Assembly: GCA_902803305.1 (NCBI GenBank)
Contig: CADCPL010000134.1
Coordinates: 1-14,054 of the forward strand
Source of the DNA: an uncultured Lachnospiraceae bacterium
GTDB lineage: Bacteria > Bacillota > Clostridia > Lachnospirales > Lachnospiraceae
Length of the DNA stretch: 14,054 nt
Reading direction: 5' to 3'
Program-made: the position numbers and the translations under genes
Shown here: in pieces, positions 6,427 through 13,157 of the stretch
How the letters are laid out: every line of letters begins with the position of its first letter
Position numbering within the stretch: the stretch's first letter is position 1
Notes under the pieces: generated by a model
The model's input: only the letters and a program-made list of their open reading frames with translations
What the model was told of the DNA's origin: nothing
Databases searched by the model: none

Positions 6427-7373
6427 CACATTACCTCTTCAAATATACCCGGTACCTTTATACACACGATCTTTCCGGCGATATCCGGCAGATCAAGATC
6501 AGCGGGAAATTCAAGTCTTGTACACACGAGCATCTGCGAATCTATCCCGAAGGACTTTCGGTATTTGTCATTTACGGCTTTGTTTCCGTATTTGTAATCC
6601 CCGAGGATCGGATGGCCTATCGATGCCAGATGAGCCCTGATCTGATGAGTCTTGCCTGTAATAAGGCATATCTCCAGTCGTGACAGCTCATCACCCGGTA
6701 TCAGCGGGTGTATCTTGGTTTCTATGATATCGCCGTTCATATCAGAAGATACGGTGACTTTATTTGTCTTTTCGTCTTTTTTTATCGATCCGCACAGATG
6801 TATATCCTCATCGATCCTGCCCTTAACGATACATTCATAATATTTATGGACGGATCGCACGCGAAAAGCCTGCGTCAGCACTCTTGCTCCCCGATAAGTC
6901 TTTGCAAAAGTCACAAGTCCTGATGTATTTCTGTCAAGACGGTTACATATCGAAGGCGTAAAGGTCTCTTCGGATCGGTCGGTCTTTTCCTGCTTATCGT
7001 AAAGATATGAAAGGCATATCTCGTTGAGCGAAATATCATCCCCGGATGATCTCTGGGAAAGCATTCCGGACGGTTTATCAACGATCATTATATCTTCGTC
7101 TTCATATATGATCGGCGGCATCACAGCACCTGCTGCGACCTGCCGGGTACCGCGTCTTGTGAACTTTTCATAGCTTTCGTCCGAAAAATACAGTTTTATA
7201 TTGTCGCCCGCATTTAGAAGCTCCCTGCCCGATGCTTTTGAATCGTTAAGAATGATGTTCTTTTTTCTGAGCATCTTATATATGAATGGTGAACCGCAGT
7301 TACAAAGGAGCGCCAACAGATATTTATCAAGTCTTCTTCCCTCATCATTTGCGGATATAACGATCTCTTTCAT
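6426..7373 (-). CDS. RluC/RluD-family 23S rRNA pseudouridine synthase
   Basis: 315 residues with the usual two-part layout: an N-terminal S4 RNA-binding domain (about 12-63; FIYKMLRKKNIILN is typical) and a pseudouridine synthase domain (about 88-310). The catalytic motif NRLDRNTSGLV places the nucleophilic Asp at 147. Later conserved parts include HKYYECIVKG and the TGKTHQIRAHLASIGHPILGD segment. It isomerises specific uridines in 23S rRNA. The S4 style looks closer to RluC than RluD, but the exact target cannot be told from sequence alone, so no symbol is given. Its ATG overlaps the upstream stop as ATGA and has only a weak ribosome site (GGTG), so expression probably depends on translational coupling. 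Confidence 0.92.
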   Translation of the reverse strand: MKEIVISANDEGRRLDKYLLALLCNCGSPFIYKMLRKKNIILNDSKASGRELLNAGDNIKLYFSDESYEKFTRRGTRQVAAGAVMPPIIYEDEDIMIVDKPSGMLSQRSSGDDISLNEICLSYLYDKQEKTDRSEETFTPSICNRLDRNTSGLVTFAKTYRGARVLTQAFRVRSVHKYYECIVKGRIDEDIHLCGSIKKDEKTNKVTVSSDMNGDIIETKIHPLIPGDELSRLEICLITGKTHQIRAHLASIGHPILGDYKYGNKAVNDKYRKSFGIDSQMLVCTRLEFPADLDLPDIAGKIVCIKVPGIFEEVM

Positions 7374-7930
7374 AGTGACACCGCTTTTATCGTATTAAGG
7401 ACAGCTGCCGAGCCGGTATCGTCCTTAAAACTGTCTCTCATCACTTCGGCTCTCTTGCAAAAAGCCGCCTTATCGGTAAATACTTTTACGCTCACTTTAT
7501 GACCCGCTGCTTTAAGAACGGTGTCGAGGTGGGCCTTAACAGGCTCCGCATCGCCTGATGTATATGCGATCAGATCGGACGCCGCGTAGCAGAGCACCGG
7601 TACAAAAAAAGTCCTCTCGCTTGTTGTGAGTATATTCTCATACAAAGTGGGAAGCGATCCCGTCTTTTGCGAAAACAGTTCGTAGTCTTCATCCGATATT
7701 GACCTGAATCGCGCCAGCATTATCACTCCGACAAGCGATTTGCTGGCGGGAAGCAGCGCAAGAACTGCAAGGACCGACCAAAGGCTTTTTTTCGTGCCCA
7801 GCGTCATATAACCGATAAAGAAGATACCGAAGGCCATTGCAAACATCACAACAGTCTTAACCACTTCAAATATGAGCTGTTTTCTTATATAACCTTTTGT
7901 CCCTTTAAGCTCTCTGTTAACAAATTTCAT
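7370..7930 (-). CDS. Membrane protein of unknown function with two helices and a cytoplasmic-type tail
   Basis: 186 residues that I do not recognise. Two hydrophobic stretches (about 22-44 and 49-72) are joined by a short loop with basic residues (TKKS), suggesting a hairpin with a soluble domain of about 110 residues at the C-terminus (about 76-186). The N-terminus is rich in Lys and Arg, which by the positive-inside rule puts both ends in the cytoplasm. The soluble part has a predicted mixed helix-strand pattern (for example HKVSVKVFTDKAAFCKRAEVMRD around 144) and no motif I can name. The start is 14 bases inside the end of the HAD gene with a GGGAG site. The stop overlaps the next start as ATGA. 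Its fixed place in this chain suggests a real expressed gene. Confidence 0.75.
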   Translation of the reverse strand: MKFVNRELKGTKGYIRKQLIFEVVKTVVMFAMAFGIFFIGYMTLGTKKSLWSVLAVLALLPASKSLVGVIMLARFRSISDEDYELFSQKTGSLPTLYENILTTSERTFFVPVLCYAASDLIAYTSGDAEPVKAHLDTVLKAAGHKVSVKVFTDKAAFCKRAEVMRDSFKDDTGSAAVLNTIKAVSL

Positions 7931-8585
7931 CGGTGATCTCCCTGTAAGATCTTATATTGTGATCGGCCTTCTCGCATTTATCCTCCCACTGATATGCCGA
8001 ATATTCATCGTCGATGGTAACTACCGTCATTCCGGCCCTCTTTCCTGCTATTATCCCGTTACACAGATCTTCAAACACAAGACATCTTTCAGGCGCAACA
8101 GCAAGTGCAGCGGCGCAGTTAAGATAAACATCGGGCGCGGGCTTTCCGGCTCCGCATTCGTCACCCGTAAGTACTATGTCAAAATAATCCCGAAGGCCGT
8201 TCTTTTCCAGTACGGCATTACACAATACTTTGGAATTACTCGTGGCCACACCTAGCTTGCAGCCGTGACCGCTCAGATGCTCAAGAAATTCTTTTATCTT
8301 TTCCTTGGGAGTGACATCATTGACATAGTGGTCATATGCCATATCATTCCAGTCTTCCATCATCTGCTCTACACTGACCTGCGGCAGATAATGTTCATGG
8401 GTGTATACCGCAGTCTCATAGTAACTTAGTCCCTCTATTTCATGCTGATATTCTTCCGGGATACTCATGCCGAATCTCCCGAAATAATCTATATCTATCT
8501 GTCTCCAGATCCACATGGAGTCAACTATTGTACCGTCAAGATCAAATATCACGGCATCCGTATTTTCAATTATCTCTTTCCACAT
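7917..8585 (-). CDS. HAD-superfamily hydrolase, beta-phosphoglucomutase/phosphatase-like (subfamily IA)
   Basis: 222 residues with all four HAD motifs: DLDGT (15-19, nucleophile Asp15 and acid-base Asp17), the Thr/Ser of ATSNS (114-118), Lys148 in GKPAPD, and the acidic pair in FEDLCNG (171-177). The helical cap between motifs I and II (about 20-90) is the C1 type seen in phosphoglycolate phosphatase and beta-phosphoglucomutase relatives. It is a cytoplasmic magnesium-dependent phosphatase or phosphomutase acting on a small phosphorylated metabolite. The substrate cannot be named from sequence. The ATG shares one base with the stop of the upstream methyltransferase (TAATG), and its own Shine-Dalgarno is poor, pointing to coupling. 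Confidence 0.88.
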   Translation of the reverse strand: MWKEIIENTDAVIFDLDGTIVDSMWIWRQIDIDYFGRFGMSIPEEYQHEIEGLSYYETAVYTHEHYLPQVSVEQMMEDWNDMAYDHYVNDVTPKEKIKEFLEHLSGHGCKLGVATSNSKVLCNAVLEKNGLRDYFDIVLTGDECGAGKPAPDVYLNCAAALAVAPERCLVFEDLCNGIIAGKRAGMTVVTIDDEYSAYQWEDKCEKADHNIRSYREITDEIC

Positions 8586-9976
8586 TATTTATATATCCAG
8601 CCCTTTTCATACAGATTCTTAAGCTTGCTGCCGTCATATGCCGCAAAACCAAGCGGGAACGAGTCAACGCAGATAAGGACATATCCTTTATTAAGATCCG
8701 AAGTCACATCGGAATCAGGGATAAGAGTCTCTCCTTTAAGATACTTTATCACCATAGGATCATCGGCCGTAAGATCAAGTGTATTGGTGTAATCATGCTT
8801 ATTTAAGGATAGCGCAAATGCTGTATGCACTGTCATTTTTCCTGCTCTGTTGATCGTACCGATACAGGTACCTGTCCTGACATAGCGTATTTTTTTATGA
8901 TACAGCGGCTCGAAGCCCTCAGGCAGCATATAGACCATACCGTCTTTTCCGATCAGGAACCGCCTTTTGTTTAACATTTTTTTCAGATCGTCAGAGCAGA
9001 ACTTCAAAATATCCTGCGCCTGAACGGGAAGTTCGGAAAAGTCAATATCTGCCATATCGCATCTGCACAGACTATCCCCGTCCGCTTTTTTCATAAGTGC
9101 AGCGAAGTGTCCTTCGCCCCTGAATCTGTGAGGAAATGCGTGAACACAGCCTTTGATCGTATCATATTCTGCATATTTGTCATAAGGACCGCACAGGCCG
9201 TTTTCCTTTTTTATGTCACACACGGTCATATCCGCATGTTCCGACAGGAATGACAAGACTACCTGTTCATCTTCGATATCCGAAAAAGTACACGTCGAAT
9301 ACAGAAGCATTCCACCGGGCTTCAGCATTTTATATGCATTTTCAAGAAGCTGTCTTTGTATGCTGCAATAATACTTGGGTCCGTTCTTTTCATAAGCCCC
9401 GATAAGTCCGGGATCTTTTCTGAACATTCCTTCCCCCGAGCACGGCGCATCAACAAGTATCTTATCAAATGTCAGCGGATATATCCCGGCCAGCCCGGAG
9501 GGATCTTCGCACATCACGCAGTGGTTGGTCATCCCGAATAAATCCAGATTCTTAACAAGAGGTATCGTCCTTGAAAAACTGATATCATTTGAAATAAGGA
9601 CTGATATACCCGATATCGAAAGCTGTGTCGATTTTCCGCCCGGCGCCGCACAAAGGTCAAGTACGATATCCCCGGGATCACAAGGAAGGATTGATGCCGG
9701 AAGCATTGCCGATGCTTCCTGGATATAGTAAAGCCCTGCATAATAATACGGATGTTTTGACCAAGCATCCGTATCATTAATATAATACCCGTTTGAAATA
9801 TAAGGGATCTTTTCGATCCGAAACGGCGCCAGTTTTTCAAAATCCTGTGTAGAGATCTTTGAAGTGTTTATCCGTATGGCACTTATGCTCTTGTCTTCAT
9901 AGGATCTGATAAAGTCATCATACTCACTTCCGAGAAGCTCCTTCATCGAATCCTCGAACCGCTTAGGCAATCCCAT
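8585..9976 (-). CDS. RsmF/NOP2-Sun-type 16S rRNA (cytosine-5) methyltransferase
   Basis: 463 residues from the ATG at 9976. The AdoMet-binding motif LDLCAAPGGKS (106-116) and the two catalytic cysteines of RNA m5C methyltransferases are present: Cys179 in DAPCSGEGMF and Cys229 in YSTCTF. The C-terminal domain, ending in GSKLKNLYEKGWIYK, resembles the RsmF C-terminal RNA-binding domain, whose usual ending is KN-x-YPKGLR. This separates it from RsmB, which carries an N-terminal NusB-like domain absent here. It methylates a cytosine in 16S rRNA, presumably C1407 or its equivalent. The frame is open 17 codons further upstream, but that would overlap pepD. The chosen ATG follows GGGAGT by 7 bases and comes one base after the pepD stop. 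Confidence 0.9.
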   Translation of the reverse strand: MGLPKRFEDSMKELLGSEYDDFIRSYEDKSISAIRINTSKISTQDFEKLAPFRIEKIPYISNGYYINDTDAWSKHPYYYAGLYYIQEASAMLPASILPCDPGDIVLDLCAAPGGKSTQLSISGISVLISNDISFSRTIPLVKNLDLFGMTNHCVMCEDPSGLAGIYPLTFDKILVDAPCSGEGMFRKDPGLIGAYEKNGPKYYCSIQRQLLENAYKMLKPGGMLLYSTCTFSDIEDEQVVLSFLSEHADMTVCDIKKENGLCGPYDKYAEYDTIKGCVHAFPHRFRGEGHFAALMKKADGDSLCRCDMADIDFSELPVQAQDILKFCSDDLKKMLNKRRFLIGKDGMVYMLPEGFEPLYHKKIRYVRTGTCIGTINRAGKMTVHTAFALSLNKHDYTNTLDLTADDPMVIKYLKGETLIPDSDVTSDLNKGYVLICVDSFPLGFAAYDGSKLKNLYEKGWIYK

Positions 9977-9977
9977 A

Positions 9978-11429
9978 TCAGATACTCCCGAGTATCTCCA
10001 GAAGATATTCGTAAACGGCGCCCGCACTGCTTATAGACAACCGCTCTTTCGGTGTATGGATATTGCTTATGTCGGGACCGAAAGATATGATATCCACTCC
10101 TTCAATCTTTTTAAAGAAAACCCCGCATTCCAGTCCGGCATGAAAACCGCGGAGCTTGGGATTTCTGCCGTTGATACGCTGATAGGCTTCAAAGGCTATG
10201 TCACGAAGCCTTGATTCGGCCTGGTATTCCCATGCCGGATATTCGTATTCCTCCGTATATACACCGCCCGCATTTTCCACAAGATACTCGATCTTGTCGG
10301 AAAGAGCATCCTTCTCAGACTCGGCCAGGCTCCTCATATTGGTGATAAGTTCAAAATTGCTGTCTGACAGTTTCATGATACCGCTGTTAAGCGAAGTTCT
10401 GACAAGTCCTTCATTCTTGCGGCTCATTTTAATTATCCCGTCCGGGATCGTATTAAGTATGAACCCTATACGCTTTTTGGACTCGGCTGTGACGCACATG
10501 CTCTTATCCTCGCCCTTGTTCTCGGCGTATATCATCATATTATCTTCTATTCCCTCAAACTCATCACATATTATACGGGAATACTTTTCAACGGTATTCT
10601 CGAGAGTATCGATATACTGCGCATCGATGATTATCTCTGCCTTGGCTTCACGACATATGGAAGTGTCATTCAGTCCGCCTCCGAGATACCGCAGATGAAA
10701 CGGCATGTTCTTGGTGATCGTATGGAGTATCCTTCCGAGAAGAAGGTTTGCATTACCTCTCCCTTTATCTATCTCCATGCCGGAATGCCCGCCTGCAAGA
10801 CCGCAGACTATTATGTCATAAGCTGTTCCCGAAACCTCTTCATATTCAACAGGTATTGAGCACTTAACCCGCTTCCCTCCGGCGCAGCATGTGAGCAGTT
10901 CTCCCGCCACCTCGTGATCGAGATTTATAAGATATTTTCCCTTAAGGACAGATGCATCGAACCCTATCGCACCTTTCATACCGTCTTCTTCATCAACGGT
11001 AAAAAGCGCTTCTATAGGCGGAATATCAAGACTGTCATCATCAAGTATACTGAGCATGTAAGCAACCGCTATTCCGTCATCAGCTCCGAGAGTGGTTCCC
11101 TTTGCGTATATATAATCATCAAGAAGGCAGAGTTTGAGAGGATCCTTGCCAAAATCATGCTTGGCCTCATAATCAAAACTCTTCTCACATACCATATCCA
11201 TATGGCCCTGTATGATCACATAAGGCTTATCGGCATTTTTCGATGACTCCTTACGGATAAGTACATTGCCAAGTTCATCCCTGTAATGCCACAGACCATG
11301 TGAGACCGCAAAATCCTCAACGTATTTGCTGATCTTTTCGCATCTTCCCGACTGTCTCGGTATTCTTGATATCTCTTCAAAGTATTCAAATACTTTAGCC
11401 GGTTCAATGCCGGATAATACTCTTTCCAT
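9978..11429 (-). CDS. pepD: Aminoacyl-histidine dipeptidase (M20 family, PepD)
   Basis: 483 residues, close to the length of E. coli PepD. It is a cytoplasmic zinc dipeptidase that releases histidine and other residues from X-His type dipeptides. Visible metal and catalytic residues are His76 and Asp78 in GHMDMV, Asp117 in GADDGIAVAYM, Glu147-Glu148 in VDEEDG, Asp171 in LINLDHE, and the C-terminal His in FHAGLECG; GGHSGMEI marks the dimerisation-domain lid. The frame is open 39 codons further upstream, but that part would overlap the coiled-coil gene and the terminator and looks non-conserved. The ATG at 11429 begins the typical PepD N-terminus (LSGIEPAKVFEYFEEISRIPR) and follows GGGGG by 10 bases. 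First gene of the block after the terminator; I found no convincing promoter. Confidence 0.93.
   Translation of the reverse strand: MERVLSGIEPAKVFEYFEEISRIPRQSGRCEKISKYVEDFAVSHGLWHYRDELGNVLIRKESSKNADKPYVIIQGHMDMVCEKSFDYEAKHDFGKDPLKLCLLDDYIYAKGTTLGADDGIAVAYMLSILDDDSLDIPPIEALFTVDEEDGMKGAIGFDASVLKGKYLINLDHEVAGELLTCCAGGKRVKCSIPVEYEEVSGTAYDIIVCGLAGGHSGMEIDKGRGNANLLLGRILHTITKNMPFHLRYLGGGLNDTSICREAKAEIIIDAQYIDTLENTVEKYSRIICDEFEGIEDNMMIYAENKGEDKSMCVTAESKKRIGFILNTIPDGIIKMSRKNEGLVRTSLNSGIMKLSDSNFELITNMRSLAESEKDALSDKIEYLVENAGGVYTEEYEYPAWEYQAESRLRDIAFEAYQRINGRNPKLRGFHAGLECGVFFKKIEGVDIISFGPDISNIHTPKERLSISSAGAVYEYLLEILGSI
9984..9989 (-). promoter_or_regulatory. Ribosome binding site that sets the rRNA methyltransferase start
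   Basis: GGGAGT inside the end of pepD, 7 bases before the ATG at 9976. It supports that start over an open but non-conserved 17-codon extension to 10027. Confidence 0.65.
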
Positions 11430-11439
11430 CTGTGCATAA

Positions 11440-11444
11440 CCCCC
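11440..11444 (-). promoter_or_regulatory. Ribosome binding site that sets the pepD start
   Basis: A GGGGG run 10 bases before the ATG at 11429. It is the only purine-rich site near the conserved PepD N-terminus and supports a start downstream of the terminator hairpin. Confidence 0.5.
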
Positions 11445-11458
11445 GAAAATTAGTATAT

Positions 11459-11486
11459 AAAAAGCGGAACCATCATGCGGTTCCGC
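11459..11486 (-). terminator. Intrinsic terminator between the coiled-coil gene and pepD
   Basis: On the minus strand GCGGAACC (11486-11479) pairs perfectly with GGTTCCGC (11471-11464) around a 7-base loop, followed at once by TTTTT and further AT-rich bases. The stop codon of the coiled-coil protein (11475-11473) lies in the loop, so the stem begins in the last codons of that gene. It should end the parC-rsmD-coaD transcript, or let only part of it run into pepD. Confidence 0.88.
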
Positions 11487-12084
11487 CTTTATTGCCGGAT
11501 CCCGTCGGATACCCTTCAAGTGCGGCAATATCATTATCGAGTTCAACCTGCGGATACAGTTGCGATCTGTCCTGAGCTATTATGTTCTCACATTCTTTCA
11601 GCTTGCTTATAAGGTCACCGTATTTGGCATCTGCCGTTCCTATTGCATGTGCTATTATATCCTGAAGTGTCGCAAGCTGGCCGAATGTATACTCCATAGC
11701 CGACTGTCTGACATTATTTGCTTCGACCGTGGCCATATCAACTATCTGCTGTGCCTGCTCCGTAGCCTGCTTGACCACTTCTCCGGCCTGAGCATATGCC
11801 TGTTGCATGATCTCATTCTCGTCAACCATCCTGACGGTTTCGGCCTGTGCCATTGAAAGCATGGCATCTGCCTTATCCCTGGCATCCTGAAGTATCCTCT
11901 CCTTGTTGCTGATGATCTTCTGATACTTCTTGATCTCTTCGGGAGTACGAAGTCTGAGATCTCGAAGGAGCTCGTCCATACGATCCTTATCAACTATAAT
12001 GTTGGTATTGGAAAACGTCTGATACTTACATTCGGAAATAAATGATTCTATTTCGTCAATTACCTGTTCGATTCTGCTGCTCAT
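11473..12084 (-). CDS. Coiled-coil protein, DivIVA/V-ATPase-subunit-H-like, function unknown
   Basis: 203 residues with no signal peptide or membrane helix. The middle (about 48-130) is a long charged, Ala/Gln-rich helix with heptad-like spacing (KADAMLSMAQAETVRMV, EQAQQIVDMATVEANNV), so a coiled-coil dimer or oligomer is likely. The N-terminal 45 residues (IDEIESFISECKYQTFS onward) look like a separate compact element, and the C-terminus is a flexible Gly-rich tail. My recollection is that proteins of this kind lie beside coaD in Clostridia and are named ATPase or V-type ATPase subunit H on weak coiled-coil similarity; there is no Walker motif here. A role like that of DivIVA-type cell-division scaffolds is a guess. 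ATG at 12084 follows AGGAGAG; the coaD stop is 14 bases upstream. Confidence 0.75.
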   Translation of the reverse strand: MSSRIEQVIDEIESFISECKYQTFSNTNIIVDKDRMDELLRDLRLRTPEEIKKYQKIISNKERILQDARDKADAMLSMAQAETVRMVDENEIMQQAYAQAGEVVKQATEQAQQIVDMATVEANNVRQSAMEYTFGQLATLQDIIAHAIGTADAKYGDLISKLKECENIIAQDRSQLYPQVELDNDIAALEGYPTGSGNKGGTA

Positions 12085-12098
12085 TTACACTCTCCTGT

Positions 12099-12593
12099 TT
12101 ACTGATTCCCCTTTATTATTCCAAACTTCTCGTATGTCAGTTTTTCAACGGACGGCGGAACAAATTTACCGATATCACCGCCGTAGCTTGCAACTTCCCT
12201 GACGGTTGAGCTTGACAGATATGCGTATTTGAGAGGAGTTGCAAGGAATATGGTATCAACACCGCTGCTGAGTACCCTGTTTGTCTGGGCCATCTGAAGT
12301 TCATAATCAAAATCGGTTACGGCTCGAAGTCCCCTGACAATGACGCCGGCTTCGTTCTGCGCCGCAAAATCAACCAGCAGTCCTTCATACGAAAGCACTT
12401 TTACGTTATTTAAATGACCCAAAACATCCTTTATTATATTAACACGTTCATCAAGAGAAAACAACGGAGTTTTAGCCCTGTTACCGAGCACTCCCACGAT
12501 GAGTTCGTCAAAGATATCAGCCGCTCTTTCAATGATGTCTATATGTCCGTATGTGATCGGATCAAAACTGCCCGGATATATCGCCTTATTCAT
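12099..12593 (-). CDS. coaD: Phosphopantetheine adenylyltransferase
   Basis: 164 residues, the standard length. It transfers AMP from ATP to 4'-phosphopantetheine to form dephospho-CoA, the penultimate step of coenzyme A synthesis, in the cytoplasm. The nucleotidyltransferase signature GSFDPITYGH (8-17, with the TxGH form of HxGH) is intact, as are RGLRAVTDFDYELQMAQTNR (87-106) and the ATP-binding SSSTVREVASYGGDI (127-141). The ATG at 12593 follows an excellent GAGGTGAT ribosome site that overlaps the rsmD stop. rsmD-coaD is a very common gene pair in bacteria, which supports both calls. Confidence 0.97.
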   Translation of the reverse strand: MNKAIYPGSFDPITYGHIDIIERAADIFDELIVGVLGNRAKTPLFSLDERVNIIKDVLGHLNNVKVLSYEGLLVDFAAQNEAGVIVRGLRAVTDFDYELQMAQTNRVLSSGVDTIFLATPLKYAYLSSSTVREVASYGGDIGKFVPPSVEKLTYEKFGIIKGNQ

Positions 12594-12602
12594 AAGATCA
12601 CC

Positions 12603-13154
12603 TCAACCTCTTCTCAAAAATACGTGCTTGTTATTCTTGTATTCCTTAACTCTCGTAACGGTATATCCCAATCCTTCCGCAAAGGAATAGTCTGTATCTT
12701 TGGATGACTCGATTATGATCATCGCATCGGGATCTGTTATATCAAGACCGGCAAGTATTGAAAGTGCGTTCTTTTCAAAACCCGAATCATACGGAGGATC
12801 CATAAATACAATATCATATTTATCCTTCGGATGCAGATTATAAAGAGCAGAGAACACATCATGTCCGTAAACATCTGCTTTTTCGGTAAATCCGGTAGTT
12901 TCAAGGTTTTTGCGTATACAGGAAAGTGCCTCTTTATCCTTTTCCACGAAAGTGCAGTGTTTTGCACCCCTTGAAAGCGCTTCGATCCCTATCCCTCCGC
13001 TGCCGGAAAACAGATCAAGAAAACAAACCCCATACAGATCAAACGCCAATATGTTAAATAGCGTTTCCTTTATCTTATCGCTTGTCGGCCTCGTGTTCAT
13101 CCCTTTGGGAGTGACGAGATTCAGTCTTCTGGCACTGCCGGCTATAACCCTCAT
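12603..13154 (-). CDS. rsmD: 16S rRNA (guanine(966)-N2)-methyltransferase RsmD
   Basis: 183 residues, full length. It uses AdoMet to methylate the N2 of G966 in 16S rRNA on the 30S subunit. The family opening MRVIAGSARRLNL with TRPTSDKIKETLFNIL (21-36), the AdoMet motif DLFSGSGGIGIEALSRGA (47-64), and the catalytic motif MDPPY (118-122) are all present. The ATG is 3 bases after the parC-like stop, with GAGGGG inside the end of that gene. The next gene is coaD, the usual partner. Confidence 0.95.
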   Translation of the reverse strand: MRVIAGSARRLNLVTPKGMNTRPTSDKIKETLFNILAFDLYGVCFLDLFSGSGGIGIEALSRGAKHCTFVEKDKEALSCIRKNLETTGFTEKADVYGHDVFSALYNLHPKDKYDIVFMDPPYDSGFEKNALSILAGLDITDPDAMIIIESSKDTDYSFAEGLGYTVTRVKEYKNNKHVFLRRG

Positions 13155-13157
13155 GGC

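Noticed and set aside
9977..10027. N-terminal extension of the rRNA methyltransferase by 17 codons
   Set aside because: It overlaps pepD, and the ATG at 9976 has a well-placed GGGAGT site and begins the family-like sequence MGLPKRFEDSM.
11452..11480. Promoter for pepD with -10 TATACT (11457-11452)
   Set aside because: The -10 is acceptable, but nothing like a -35 lies 16-18 bases upstream, where the terminator stem is, and there is no extended -10 TG.
11430..11546. N-terminal extension of pepD by 39 codons
   Set aside because: It would overlap the coiled-coil gene and the terminator hairpin, has no family similarity, and a good start at 11429 begins the conserved PepD N-terminus.
12594..12602. 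Promoter directly before coaD
   Set aside because: Only 9 bases separate rsmD and coaD, and the sequence is a ribosome site overlapping the rsmD stop. No -10/-35 pair was identified.
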